Virus record (IMG/VR): IMGVR_UViG_3300025009_000014
Location: 1 to 59,677 of that record
Direction: 5' to 3' (one strand)
DNA length: 59,677 bases
Source: a virus
The position numbers were made by a program, and so were the translations under genes. The notes beneath the pieces were generated by a model, which ran no database searches, was not told the origin of the DNA, and saw only the letters and a program-made list of their open reading frames with translations. Shown here piece by piece: positions 38,866 to 48,157 of this stretch. Within the stretch, counting starts at the first letter, position 1; each line of letters begins with the position of its first letter.

Positions 38866-39966
38866 TTAGATCGTCATTACTTTGTTTTGAAATCGGGCGA
38901 AAAAATCTTTGGGTGCGATCAGATCGGCCACGGGTTCATAAAATGAAAGCATCAGTTCTCCGACCTTTTCTTGATCTGTAACCATTGAAGCGGGTGTCAA
39001 TTCACCGCTGTCGATTTTATCGGTAAAATCTTGTAGTAAAAGTCCTATCTGCTTGTCGATCTTTTGTTCGTCGGTAAGTTCTTCGGTTGTTTCCTTTTCG
39101 GGATATAACGGGATTGTTTTTGGTTCAACCGTTTCGTTTTGAAGTTCTTCTTGTTCTTGTTTCATGTTGTCGGATGTATTTTCGGTTTGTTTCGTTTCTT
39201 CCGGGAAATCCATATTTTTCATGAATAATTTCTCATATAGCAAAGATTTGTTTGTATCATTAAACTTGATTATTGAACAAATGTTATCGAATTCTTTGTC
39301 CATGTCGTATTTGTTGATCTCGTTTTGATCCCTGAAAAAGAAATTATAATAAGCAAAACTATCATATTTTTTTGAATTTACAAACATTTGTGTAAGAATT
39401 ATTCCGACTGCATCGATGTGGCCGTAAATATCAAACATTTGTTTGTATAACTCGATTGAAAAAACGAATGAAGGATCAGGGTAGATACGCCAAACGAAAT
39501 TCCTTTCCATCTTATTTTCGTTGATCAATCCGTTCTTTGCGTTTTTCAACATCTTTTCCTCGATGGCATTGAGCATAAGAGATGTCTTGTGCATGATCAC
39601 ATCCACTGATTTTTTAAGGAATGTTTCCGCTAAAAACACGTTGAAATCCGATACCGACAGATTTTCATCGGTCAATACCAATAACCCGAATTTTGTCTGG
39701 TAGGTCATGAAATCAAGGCATTCACCGTCTGTCTTGCCTTTTTTGTCTATCCCGCAAATGATCCCCCTCTTTGAACTCGCCAAACCCCCTATGCCTATCT
39801 TTTTGGCTACATCTTCAAATTCGGGCAATACAAATACTTTTTTCCGTGCATCTTTCTGCACATATTTTATAGCAGACACCACCGAATCCGTGATCGATCC
39901 GTTGTCCGTTTTATTCACAAAAATATGGTTGATGCGCCTTTTGTAATCTTGTTCCGTTATGTTCAT
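38866..39966 (-). CDS. Hypothetical protein, 366 residues
   Basis: No family recognised. Residues about 1-240 look like a folded alpha/beta domain (GIICGIDKKGKTDGECLDFM, FGLLVLTDENLSVSDF); 250-300 is an acidic, low-complexity linker; a helical end follows. It stands between small membrane genes and other unknown soluble genes; it could be a virion internal or scaffold protein. Confidence 0.6.
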   Translation of the reverse strand: MNITEQDYKRRINHIFVNKTDNGSITDSVVSAIKYVQKDARKKVFVLPEFEDVAKKIGIGGLASSKRGIICGIDKKGKTDGECLDFMTYQTKFGLLVLTDENLSVSDFNVFLAETFLKKSVDVIMHKTSLMLNAIEEKMLKNAKNGLINENKMERNFVWRIYPDPSFVFSIELYKQMFDIYGHIDAVGIILTQMFVNSKKYDSFAYYNFFFRDQNEINKYDMDKEFDNICSIIKFNDTNKSLLYEKLFMKNMDFPEETKQTENTSDNMKQEQEELQNETVEPKTIPLYPEKETTEELTDEQKIDKQIGLLLQDFTDKIDSGELTPASMVTDQEKVGELMLSFYEPVADLIAPKDFFARFQNKVMTI

Positions 39967-39986
39967 GTCGTTTTGTTTAGTGTTTG

Positions 39987-40715
39987 TTATTTAATGCCGT
40001 AATGTGTGAATAATTTTTGCCACCGTGCCTGTTGTTTTGCAGCCTCGCTTATTGCTACCTCTGTTTTTGCCAAAAATACCATTGCCACCGTTCCCCAGAA
40101 CGCGGTTGCGGGATTCGCTGCCTTGATTTGTGCATATTGAGCGTAATCGGCAAATGCCGTCTTGATCATGTTCAGTTCTTCCTCCGACAACTTCAACTTT
40201 TGATGAAGGTCTATTTCATCTTTTTTGTAATTGTCGTAAAATTCTGCGGGGATGCTGTGTGTTACATTCGTATAGTAATAGATTTCGGAATCTTTTACCT
40301 TTGATATCAATTTGGATCCGTGGATGAAGAGTTTCGGCAATAACATGTCAACCCCGTAACCGAGCATGTTGGCAAATGATTTTGCCTGATCCTTTGTCAC
40401 CTTCACCTCCCGTTGGTCCGCATCGTTCAACTCTGCATCTGCAGCCGCCTGTTCTGCTTCTTTGTTCTGCTTTTCCGCTTCCGAATTGATTTTGTCGAAC
40501 ATACTTTCAACCCCGTCGTTCTCATAGTTTTTCCCTATGTTGCTTTTTTCCTGCTTAATTTCGGGTTCGGGTTGTTGTGCTTCTTCTTTTACGGTTTTTT
40601 CTTCCGAAAAAGATGATTCGGCAGAGAATAGATTATCGGAGTATTGTTTCACGTTCACTTGTTCCGACAATAAAGGATCAATCACTTGACCTTGTGTTGT
40701 GCTGTTTTCCGTCAT
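39987..40715 (-). CDS. Hypothetical protein with acidic head
   Basis: A 242-residue protein. Residues 1-100 are acidic, glutamine- and glutamate-rich and probably disordered; residues 105-242 are helical with a hydrophobic patch near 205-220 (ATAFWGTVAMVFLA) that could touch a membrane. It overlaps the HTH-like gene by 4 bases. Confidence 0.6.
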   Translation of the reverse strand: MTENSTTQGQVIDPLLSEQVNVKQYSDNLFSAESSFSEEKTVKEEAQQPEPEIKQEKSNIGKNYENDGVESMFDKINSEAEKQNKEAEQAAADAELNDADQREVKVTKDQAKSFANMLGYGVDMLLPKLFIHGSKLISKVKDSEIYYYTNVTHSIPAEFYDNYKKDEIDLHQKLKLSEEELNMIKTAFADYAQYAQIKAANPATAFWGTVAMVFLAKTEVAISEAAKQQARWQKLFTHYGIK

Positions 40716-41146
40716 GATTTTTCGTTTATTTTATTTTTAATAGTTTCGATGATGTGTTTCGACATGTCGATGAATTCCTTGTTTGCCTTGTAGTAATACG
40801 AATTTTCGGGAGTTGTAAGGTATTCCCTTATCTTTTGCTTGTATCTGTACAGTTGTCGGCTCGAAATGGCCTCTACCTTGGCAATATGCTTGTTTGAAAT
40901 CCGCGCAAGATCGGATATGAGATACACAAACAATCCCTTTATTTCCTTGTCTCTTCCGGTTGCGGGTTTTTTTAGCGTTTTTTCGCTTATGTCGAACGTT
41001 TGGAGTATTTCGGTCTGGATGATGCCGACGGCTGAATATTGTTCGGTCTTTTGTTCTGATTTTATCAGTAAATCCAAAATCAGTTCGGTTCGGTCCTTCC
41101 CGTATAGGGATTCCAATGTTTGTAATTTGTCGTATGTTTTGCTCAT
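40712..41146 (-). CDS. Helical HTH-like protein
   Basis: A 144-residue protein. GRDKEIKGLFVYLISDLARI followed by SNKHIAKVEAISSRQLYRYK resembles the HTH layout of DnaA domain IV-type proteins. DNA binding is probable. The upstream DNA (41147-41245) is AT-rich and holds no gene. Confidence 0.55.
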   Translation of the reverse strand: MSKTYDKLQTLESLYGKDRTELILDLLIKSEQKTEQYSAVGIIQTEILQTFDISEKTLKKPATGRDKEIKGLFVYLISDLARISNKHIAKVEAISSRQLYRYKQKIREYLTTPENSYYYKANKEFIDMSKHIIETIKNKINEKS

Positions 41147-41245
41147 GTATGTATTTGTTTATAAAACAAAGAGCGACGTATATGTGGGCGTAAATCAGAT
41201 AAGCGTAAATCAAATCTTCACAAGCATCGCTCTTTTGTTTATACC

Positions 41246-41443
41246 TTATTCAAGAAAATCATCTATGGACATGATCGGATGCGTTGTATTGTTATAGTGC
41301 GGTATTACCTGCACCTTGCCTGTTTTGTCAAGTTTTAACGCATACGTCACCGATGTCGGTTCGATTTCATTCTTACTTGCCGTATCATTTATTATTTTTG
41401 CGATACGGTCGTGTACCTTTTGTTTTATTAAATTTTCAAACAT
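41246..41443 (-). CDS. Small hypothetical protein, 65 residues
   Basis: A soluble 65-residue protein (helix, then VTYALKLDKTGKVQVIPHY as a beta hairpin). Its start codon lies inside the palindrome caaacatgtttgta (41437-41450), so binding of a protein there could block translation or transcription. Confidence 0.5.
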   Translation of the reverse strand: MFENLIKQKVHDRIAKIINDTASKNEIEPTSVTYALKLDKTGKVQVIPHYNNTTHPIMSIDDFLE

Positions 41444-41450
41444 GTTTGTA
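41437..41450. promoter_or_regulatory. Perfect copy of the recurrent palindrome over a start codon
   Basis: caaacatgtttgta contains the 12-base palindrome caaacatgtttg (41437-41448). The central ATG, read on the minus strand, is the start of the gene at 41443. Confidence 0.5.
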
Positions 41451-41477
41451 AATATTAAGTAAGTGTTGTTTTTGTTT

Positions 41478-42257
41478 TTAGTCTAAAATACATCCACCGC
41501 CGGCAAACTTTACAACCGAAAGTTCTTTGTGTTTTTTCGCTATTTCCTTTATTTTCGCCCGTCCGTCGTATTTAAACGAAAAATCATTCTCATGCGATTT
41601 TTTGATCAGATCGATCAACCAATTGTTTATGGTTTTGACGTTTTTCTCGCTTTCGGTCAAAATGATCAAATCCAGATCGTTCATGAAGATGGTCAAAAAG
41701 TCTTTCATCCTTTCTACTTCCGAAATCAATCCCTTGTTTTTTTCCTTTTTGTCGCTTTTTGAAATTTCAACCGTGGCCGGACGGAAGATAACCGGAACAT
41801 TTTCAATGATCCTTTTGGCATGTTTATATGATTGCGAGTGATCTTTAACTCTGGTCATGCGTTTATCCGGTTGGCCTTTTCGTTTTACGATCACATAATT
41901 GGCTTTTTTCAAAACGGCATATACTTCTTTTACCCGTTGCAACTCTGAAGGGGTGAGCGTGTCGGAAGGAATGATTTCCTTTTTTTCGTCCTTTTTAGGT
42001 TCTGCATCTTTTTCTGCTTTAGCCGGTTCTTCCTTCTTTTCCTCTTTAGGTTCTTTTTTTACAGGTTCTTCCTTTTTAGGGGTTTCTGTTTTTTCTTCTT
42101 TTTTTGCTTCGGCCGGTTTTTCCGTTCCTTCCATATCAGCCAATTGTTTTTTCGCATTGGCAAGTGATTTTCTGACCATTTCTTTTTCTTCGGCATTCAG
42201 GTCATTCATACCGGCCTCAATATCGGCTATTTCTTTTTTTAATTCTTCTTTTGTCAT
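41478..42257 (-). CDS. Protein with lysine/glutamate low-complexity region
   Basis: A 259-residue protein. An N-terminal helix (1-40), then about 60 residues of K/E/P repeats (EEKKEEPAKAEKD and similar), then a folded basic region (about 110-259) ending VKFAGGGCILD. The end cysteine is unusual. No known domain; possible DNA- or membrane-bound scaffold. Confidence 0.6.
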   Translation of the reverse strand: MTKEELKKEIADIEAGMNDLNAEEKEMVRKSLANAKKQLADMEGTEKPAEAKKEEKTETPKKEEPVKKEPKEEKKEEPAKAEKDAEPKKDEKKEIIPSDTLTPSELQRVKEVYAVLKKANYVIVKRKGQPDKRMTRVKDHSQSYKHAKRIIENVPVIFRPATVEISKSDKKEKNKGLISEVERMKDFLTIFMNDLDLIILTESEKNVKTINNWLIDLIKKSHENDFSFKYDGRAKIKEIAKKHKELSVVKFAGGGCILD

Positions 42258-42279
42258 GATTCAAGGGTTTTGATTGTTA

Positions 42280-42654
42280 TTAATTGCCGGTTTCAAATTT
42301 GATTGCGGTTTCAAATGTTTTGATCTTTCGTTCAAGTACCTGTCTGTCTTGATCCGTTGCGGCATATTTCAATGCCATTTTGAACGTTTCCAATTTTTTG
42401 CGCAAAGGTGACTTGATAATCGTACTCGGATATTTTTCAGGGAGTTGCTCAAAAAACAATCCCATGATATCCTGAACTTCCTGTGGAAATTCCCCTTCGT
42501 GCGGTTGTACGTCATCGTCGGCCTGTTTCCCGACAACTTCCGGTGAAACTGCTATCGTAAACGATTTCAATGCACTTTCCATTTTAGGATTAAGCCTTTT
42601 GAGTTCTTCAAAATTCACTTTCTTAATCTCGGTTTTAAATTGATCTTTTTTCAT
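42280..42654 (-). CDS. Small helical hypothetical protein
   Basis: A 124-residue protein from ATG 42654 (MKKDQFKTEI). Helical, with an acidic middle (GKQADDDVQPHEGEFPQEV) and a basic end. No domain recognised. It follows the helicase giant after a 96-base gap. Confidence 0.55.
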   Translation of the reverse strand: MKKDQFKTEIKKVNFEELKRLNPKMESALKSFTIAVSPEVVGKQADDDVQPHEGEFPQEVQDIMGLFFEQLPEKYPSTIIKSPLRKKLETFKMALKYAATDQDRQVLERKIKTFETAIKFETGN

Positions 42655-42750
42655 ATTCAAGGTTTTTTTATTTTTTACGTTTATAATCCCACCCGACAAC
42701 CATCATTTTCATTTTCAAATCCATGCATAGTTCCGTCAGTTTCTCATCCG

Positions 42751-45700
42751 TTACTCTTTTTTTTTTATTTCAATAACATTTTTAATGTTGGCTTCGGGAA
42801 TGAGATATTTACTGTTAATCCAATAGAATTGCTCATTTGTAATGTCATTGAATTGGGTTGCCGTGATATGTCCGATTTTTTCTTTTCCCCATCCGTCATA
42901 AAATTCTACGGTTTGATTGACTCTATACTTGGTATTTGTTAGTTTACCTCCTTTTTCTTTTACATCGATCCATTGTTCTTCAAACATGGCATCTTTCAAT
43001 TCTCTTGCGTATGTGATAAGGGATTGGTCTTTTTTATACCTGTCTTCTTTGAACCAAAAGCGTTCGTGTGGCAGTTGTGCGCCCTCTTGTTCGGTTATCT
43101 TGCCCGTTATCCCGTCGATTGTCATATAGCCGTCAACCATTGATTTCAATTCATGATATACCTGCTTATCGGTTTTAGCGGAATTTTCAATTACATAATT
43201 GGGGACATATCGGCCTGTTTCGGCATATCTCTTTAATACACGTTCTTTTGCAACATTGATAGGAATATCCAAAAAGATAATGAATGTACGATATCCAAGG
43301 CGTTTTAACTGATTGATCAAAGGTTTGTAGTTCTTTGACTTGTTCATCGTACCGTCGTACAAAATATCCGTTACACAAGGGGTACCGACTTCTTCCAAAA
43401 TTTCGGATACCAAACGAGATGATTCCTTATGCGTTGCACTCGCATTCCAACCCCTGTATTCGGGTAATTTTGCACGTATGGAATCGGCATCTATTTTAAG
43501 GATCGATTCGTCGTTCATGTAGGGTGCATACTTTTTAAGGAAGAAAGTTTTCCCGGATCCGGGAAGACCTCCCGTGATAACGGCTATCGGCTTTTCCTGC
43601 GGGTTGATGCACAGTACGTTTCTTCGAATGTCTGCTTTAATCCTTTCATGCAGTTCTTTTCGTTCAGGCGTGAAATTACCATACGCATCCGTATATAATT
43701 CCTCTGTCTGCTGCATTTTTTCGCTGATCAGTTCAAGCTCTTCCAATGTTTGTTTATCGGTAGCATACAAACCGTCGCTTGTCATAACGGGCATCTTTGC
43801 GATCAGTTCTTCCAATGAAGGTGCTTTGGTTTCTTCATCGATTCTTATTTCGCTGAATTTTTCCGAGAATTGATTTTTAAAATCCGCAATAATCTGGTCA
43901 GAACTTTGTGCGTTTATTTGATTTTTTTCTTTTACCTCGATTACTATTTCTGTGCGTTCTTTCAAAAATTCAGGACTATTCAACCGATTGATTTCAATTT
44001 CCACTTTTTGAATATCAAAAGTCAACCTATCGATCTCTTTCATCAAAAGTTTGGGATCCGAATAAATTTCTTTTTCTTTTGACTTTCGGTTGATGTAATA
44101 CAATGCCGACTTGAATTTCTCATACCAATGTGGTAATTCAAAATACAATCGGTTATTTCTGTACGATCTCGTCAAAAATTTATATCTCTCTTGATTTTGT
44201 GACCACCTCTGCCAATCAAACTCACCGTAACTTTCAAAAAGTTTACCTTCCGCATCTTTTTGGTCTTTAGCTATTTCATCCATTTTTATCAACAGGGTTT
44301 CAATCTTTCTTTCTTGAACGGTCCCATCCTTGAATACCTGTGGCGGTCTTAAATTATCGACAATATCTTTTAAATCTTTTTTATATGCATCGATAGTGTC
44401 AAAATCACTTTGTATTTTTTTACAGGTTTCAACTTGGGCTTTCATACTTGAAAGATCATCCTTCATGCGAACCTGCAAATCTTCTATTTCAATTTTTGCA
44501 ATCACTTCCGGGTTTTCAATCAGCTCGTATTTTATTTGTTCCGGGTCGAAATCTTTCACATCCAAAACATTTGTTTCACCGTCCAAATCCCAAATCGCAT
44601 TGATACGCTGTGTTTTTTCCTGCAATTTTTGCATCATGAAAATATCGATAGAATTTATCATTAGCGGGGTGACGGCAAAACAATACCTGTGTTTGTTACC
44701 CTGTCTGTGGATGCGCCCTAAAAGTTGAATCCTGTCTGTCGGATTCCACGCAGGAAACAGGTCGTATAATACGATCGAATGTTTCTGCAGGTTCATTCCC
44801 TCTCTCATCGATGAAGAACCTATCAATATTTTCATCCTTTCTTCATCAGGTATATTTACAACAACACCCGTATCTTTGTCGTAGTCTATTCCCAAGAATT
44901 TATTCTGAACATACTGTTTTGCATCTTTTGATGATACTCCTTTCGGACTTTTCATACCTGAATATATCATTCCGATCTCATGCTCCTTAAACCCGATTTC
45001 TTTTATAAGATATTCTTTGACAAGCGGAAAAAATTCCTTTCCCCTGTCCATATAAATCAATTGTCCGCTTACGGGTTCGTTCTTGCTCTCATAATATTCC
45101 TTAAACATCTTCACCATATCCATAGTGAATTTTAATTTGGTCGATGTTTCTATATATTCTTTGTATGTCGGTCTGCCGAGTGCATATCCCAATACCTCGT
45201 TTTCATCTTCTAATCTTAACAAATACGGTGACAAAGCAATCGAACGGTTCATATTTACCGATCGTAACAGTGTTACGCCTCTTTTTTCTTCTTTTGACAG
45301 TGAATTTTCATTTACTGTTTCACCTGCTATATTTTGGGCTATTTCTTCTTCATCTTCTTCTTCCGGTAAAAGTGTTCCGTTGACATCGATCATGGCCTGA
45401 AATTTTTCCTTTTTTTCTTCCGGCATAAAATCAATTGCTTTTAATTGATCGTAGGATATCGTACCTTCGGCATACATTACGACGTTTTTCATAATGAATT
45501 CCTGCAACGGGGTTAAAGGCAATATAGAATTGATCCTGTTTTCAGCTCCTTCCGGCATCGGTATTTCTATTTTATCCGGTCTGACAATCGGAACGGATTC
45601 GGGTTTTTTATAATTAGAATAACGATAAAGCAAACGTTGTAACGAAGACAAATTTTTCCATCCTATGAAAATATCCCTACGCTCAAATTTCATGGTTGCG

Positions 45701-48105
45701 GTAAATACAAAATCATTGGTTACATCAGCGAAATTGTCAAAGAAATTAACCACGTTGTTCAATTTCTTTTTTACATTATCATCAAAAACAAAACCTTCCG
45801 ACATTTGTTTATAAGCAATCAATGACAATATTGAATATACCTCCAACGGACTGTTCGTAATCGGTGTAGCGGTAAGCAGCATGACGTTTCGTTGCTTATT
45901 ATTTTTAAGGATATAATGTGATAATCCGAATCCCTTTATTGCAGTTGCACTCGGAGATCCTGAACTGATTGCATATTTGGATTCTTTTTCTTCATCATTT
46001 GAAACAACTCTCGTGAATATTTTTTTCAGCGCATGAGCTTCATCAAAACCGATAAAATCAAAACCTAATTCTTCAATATCGACAACAGTGTTTTTATTTG
46101 CATAACCTAACATGAAAAGCACTTTTTGTCTTAATGTGTTCGCATCTTTAGCATCCGCAATTGTACCCTGCTGTAATATTTCGAATAGTTCTTCATATAA
46201 TTTGAATGCCGATGTTTCATAAATATTCTTATCGGTATTATGTCCTTCAAAATGGCCGTACAAATCATTTGCACCTCTAAATCCGATGCGTTCCATACCT
46301 TCATAAGTAAGGAATGTGATTGAATTTTCAGGTAATTCTTTTATTTTATTATTTACATCATACAATTCATTCAAATAGCTTTCGGATAAATTGTATAAAT
46401 CATTTATTTTGATATGAGGCAGAATGCCTTTTGTTTCCGATAACCATTGCTTATAAGTCTGGTTAGGTACAACCATTACGGGACGTTTGGCATGTCCTAT
46501 CTCAATCTTTTGCGCCATTGCCATAATACCCGACCATGTTTTACCGAATCCCACACCGTCAGGTATCAATCCTGATCCTTGTGCTACCATGAATGCGACA
46601 TTGCTCCTTTTTTCCGGACGGATTTCAAGTTGTTTGTTTCCGGGATAAAATTTACCTGCCGTGAAAGCAACGGGTATCTTCTCATAATCAGGACTGATGT
46701 AAGAGTTTAATTTTTTATTGAATATGGTTTCAATTTTAATTTTGTCGGATGATTTGATATGATTAGCAAGAAAATAAGAAAACAACCGATCTCCCTCTGC
46801 TCTGCTTCTGGATTTTATTTTATTGAATTCCTCCTTATCTACATCCTTAGTCCTTTTCTTGTTATTGATGTAATAATAATAGATTTCTTCCCACGATGTA
46901 CCTCTTTTGAAATTGATGGTGTTCTTATTCATTTTCATCCAATACACAAAAGCATCCGTCAAGTTCATGCTTTCGTATTTTTTCATGTGCCAACTCTCAT
47001 AACCGGTATCTTTGCTAAAATCAATACGCCCTACCACTTTTTTCTTAACATTGGCCTGATTATCTCTAAATGCCGTACCACTAAACGGTTTTTCGTCGTC
47101 GAGTGTTTCAATTTTTATAATCCTTGCAAGTTCGTGTGTCGGTGAAAATTTCAATCGTTTATCTTCATCTGCATCAAGCAGTAGCCTTTTATCGTAAACC
47201 TGTTTAAAAATACTTAGTATTTCCTCTGATTGATTTAGATATACCTTTTCACCGTATTTTTCAATGATTGTTTTTTTATCTTCTTCAAGGTATTGCTTAC
47301 GTAAATAGACATTGTCGGACAAATAGATTACTTTTGGTAAAAGCTCCCCGTGCATGTAGTATAAAACTCCTTTATCGATCCAATCTTTAATATAAACAGT
47401 GCGTTCGGATTCAGATAAAGACGAAGGATCAAACATTTTTTGAAACAACCCTTCCCACATATCACCGTTGACATACTGATACCAAAGGAATGATTCCAAT
47501 TCGTCTTTTGATATTTTTGGGTTGTATTTCTCGAATATTTGACGGGCCGTAAATAATTCGGCATCGTGTTTGCCGGACGTTTCGATGCTGACCTTCTTGA
47601 CGTTCCTTTGTTTAATTGCTGTTACAATCTCTTCTTTGGATTTTTCAAGCAACAATTCATCGGTTTCTTTTGCCTCCGGTTCAGACTGATCGATAATTGC
47701 AGGGGCGGGTGCTTCTGCCGGGATGATATCCGATTCTGGTAAATCCAACCGTTCAAGTAAATCAAAACTGCCATCGTATTTTGTAATTTCCTTCCCGTGC
47801 ATGTCGGTATATGGTTTGCCTTTTGAGTTTAATTTTTTTGGCGTACCGAGTACATTTTCCGGATGCAGTTCATAATAATTGCCGTTTACCCATATGTCAT
47901 TTTCAATTTTTCTGTCTTCTTTTTTCATTCCGCTTTCATTTACATTGTCTGCATCGTTCCAATTATCACCTATGAATAAATAAGTACCTGGATTCCCTTC
48001 ATCTATTGAAATTACTTTACCCGGATGCTCTTTTCCGGTCGTATTTGAAGTCCAAACAACCCTATCGCCAGGTTTGAATTTTGGGGTATATACTGTTTTT
48101 TCCAT
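42751..48105 (-). CDS. Giant SNF2-like helicase fused to a zeta-toxin-like kinase
   Basis: A 1784-residue protein, the largest in the element. The N-terminus (1-60: YTPKFKPGDRVVWTSN) is a KOW/SH3-like fold. The helicase has Walker A GVGFGKT (near 518), a DEAH box FDEAHAL (near 688), LLTATPITN and QLLGRIHRQGN (near 1135). A long coiled coil follows, then a P-loop kinase (ITGGLPGSGKT, near 1515; later KIDADSIR and TDILYDGTM) of the zeta-toxin/PNK type. It lies with a ParB-domain protein and an N6-methylase. It resembles the helicase part of P1 DarB, an antirestriction protein injected with the DNA. That role is inferred. Confidence 0.82.
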   Translation of the reverse strand: MEKTVYTPKFKPGDRVVWTSNTTGKEHPGKVISIDEGNPGTYLFIGDNWNDADNVNESGMKKEDRKIENDIWVNGNYYELHPENVLGTPKKLNSKGKPYTDMHGKEITKYDGSFDLLERLDLPESDIIPAEAPAPAIIDQSEPEAKETDELLLEKSKEEIVTAIKQRNVKKVSIETSGKHDAELFTARQIFEKYNPKISKDELESFLWYQYVNGDMWEGLFQKMFDPSSLSESERTVYIKDWIDKGVLYYMHGELLPKVIYLSDNVYLRKQYLEEDKKTIIEKYGEKVYLNQSEEILSIFKQVYDKRLLLDADEDKRLKFSPTHELARIIKIETLDDEKPFSGTAFRDNQANVKKKVVGRIDFSKDTGYESWHMKKYESMNLTDAFVYWMKMNKNTINFKRGTSWEEIYYYYINNKKRTKDVDKEEFNKIKSRSRAEGDRLFSYFLANHIKSSDKIKIETIFNKKLNSYISPDYEKIPVAFTAGKFYPGNKQLEIRPEKRSNVAFMVAQGSGLIPDGVGFGKTWSGIMAMAQKIEIGHAKRPVMVVPNQTYKQWLSETKGILPHIKINDLYNLSESYLNELYDVNNKIKELPENSITFLTYEGMERIGFRGANDLYGHFEGHNTDKNIYETSAFKLYEELFEILQQGTIADAKDANTLRQKVLFMLGYANKNTVVDIEELGFDFIGFDEAHALKKIFTRVVSNDEEKESKYAISSGSPSATAIKGFGLSHYILKNNKQRNVMLLTATPITNSPLEVYSILSLIAYKQMSEGFVFDDNVKKKLNNVVNFFDNFADVTNDFVFTATMKFERRDIFIGWKNLSSLQRLLYRYSNYKKPESVPIVRPDKIEIPMPEGAENRINSILPLTPLQEFIMKNVVMYAEGTISYDQLKAIDFMPEEKKEKFQAMIDVNGTLLPEEEDEEEIAQNIAGETVNENSLSKEEKRGVTLLRSVNMNRSIALSPYLLRLEDENEVLGYALGRPTYKEYIETSTKLKFTMDMVKMFKEYYESKNEPVSGQLIYMDRGKEFFPLVKEYLIKEIGFKEHEIGMIYSGMKSPKGVSSKDAKQYVQNKFLGIDYDKDTGVVVNIPDEERMKILIGSSSMREGMNLQKHSIVLYDLFPAWNPTDRIQLLGRIHRQGNKHRYCFAVTPLMINSIDIFMMQKLQEKTQRINAIWDLDGETNVLDVKDFDPEQIKYELIENPEVIAKIEIEDLQVRMKDDLSSMKAQVETCKKIQSDFDTIDAYKKDLKDIVDNLRPPQVFKDGTVQERKIETLLIKMDEIAKDQKDAEGKLFESYGEFDWQRWSQNQERYKFLTRSYRNNRLYFELPHWYEKFKSALYYINRKSKEKEIYSDPKLLMKEIDRLTFDIQKVEIEINRLNSPEFLKERTEIVIEVKEKNQINAQSSDQIIADFKNQFSEKFSEIRIDEETKAPSLEELIAKMPVMTSDGLYATDKQTLEELELISEKMQQTEELYTDAYGNFTPERKELHERIKADIRRNVLCINPQEKPIAVITGGLPGSGKTFFLKKYAPYMNDESILKIDADSIRAKLPEYRGWNASATHKESSRLVSEILEEVGTPCVTDILYDGTMNKSKNYKPLINQLKRLGYRTFIIFLDIPINVAKERVLKRYAETGRYVPNYVIENSAKTDKQVYHELKSMVDGYMTIDGITGKITEQEGAQLPHERFWFKEDRYKKDQSLITYARELKDAMFEEQWIDVKEKGGKLTNTKYRVNQTVEFYDGWGKEKIGHITATQFNDITNEQFYWINSKYLIPEANIKNVIEIKKKE

Positions 48106-48157
48106 ATTTATCTTTTTTTTTACTCTATCGTTTGATTTTTAAGAACCGTGTCAGGTT

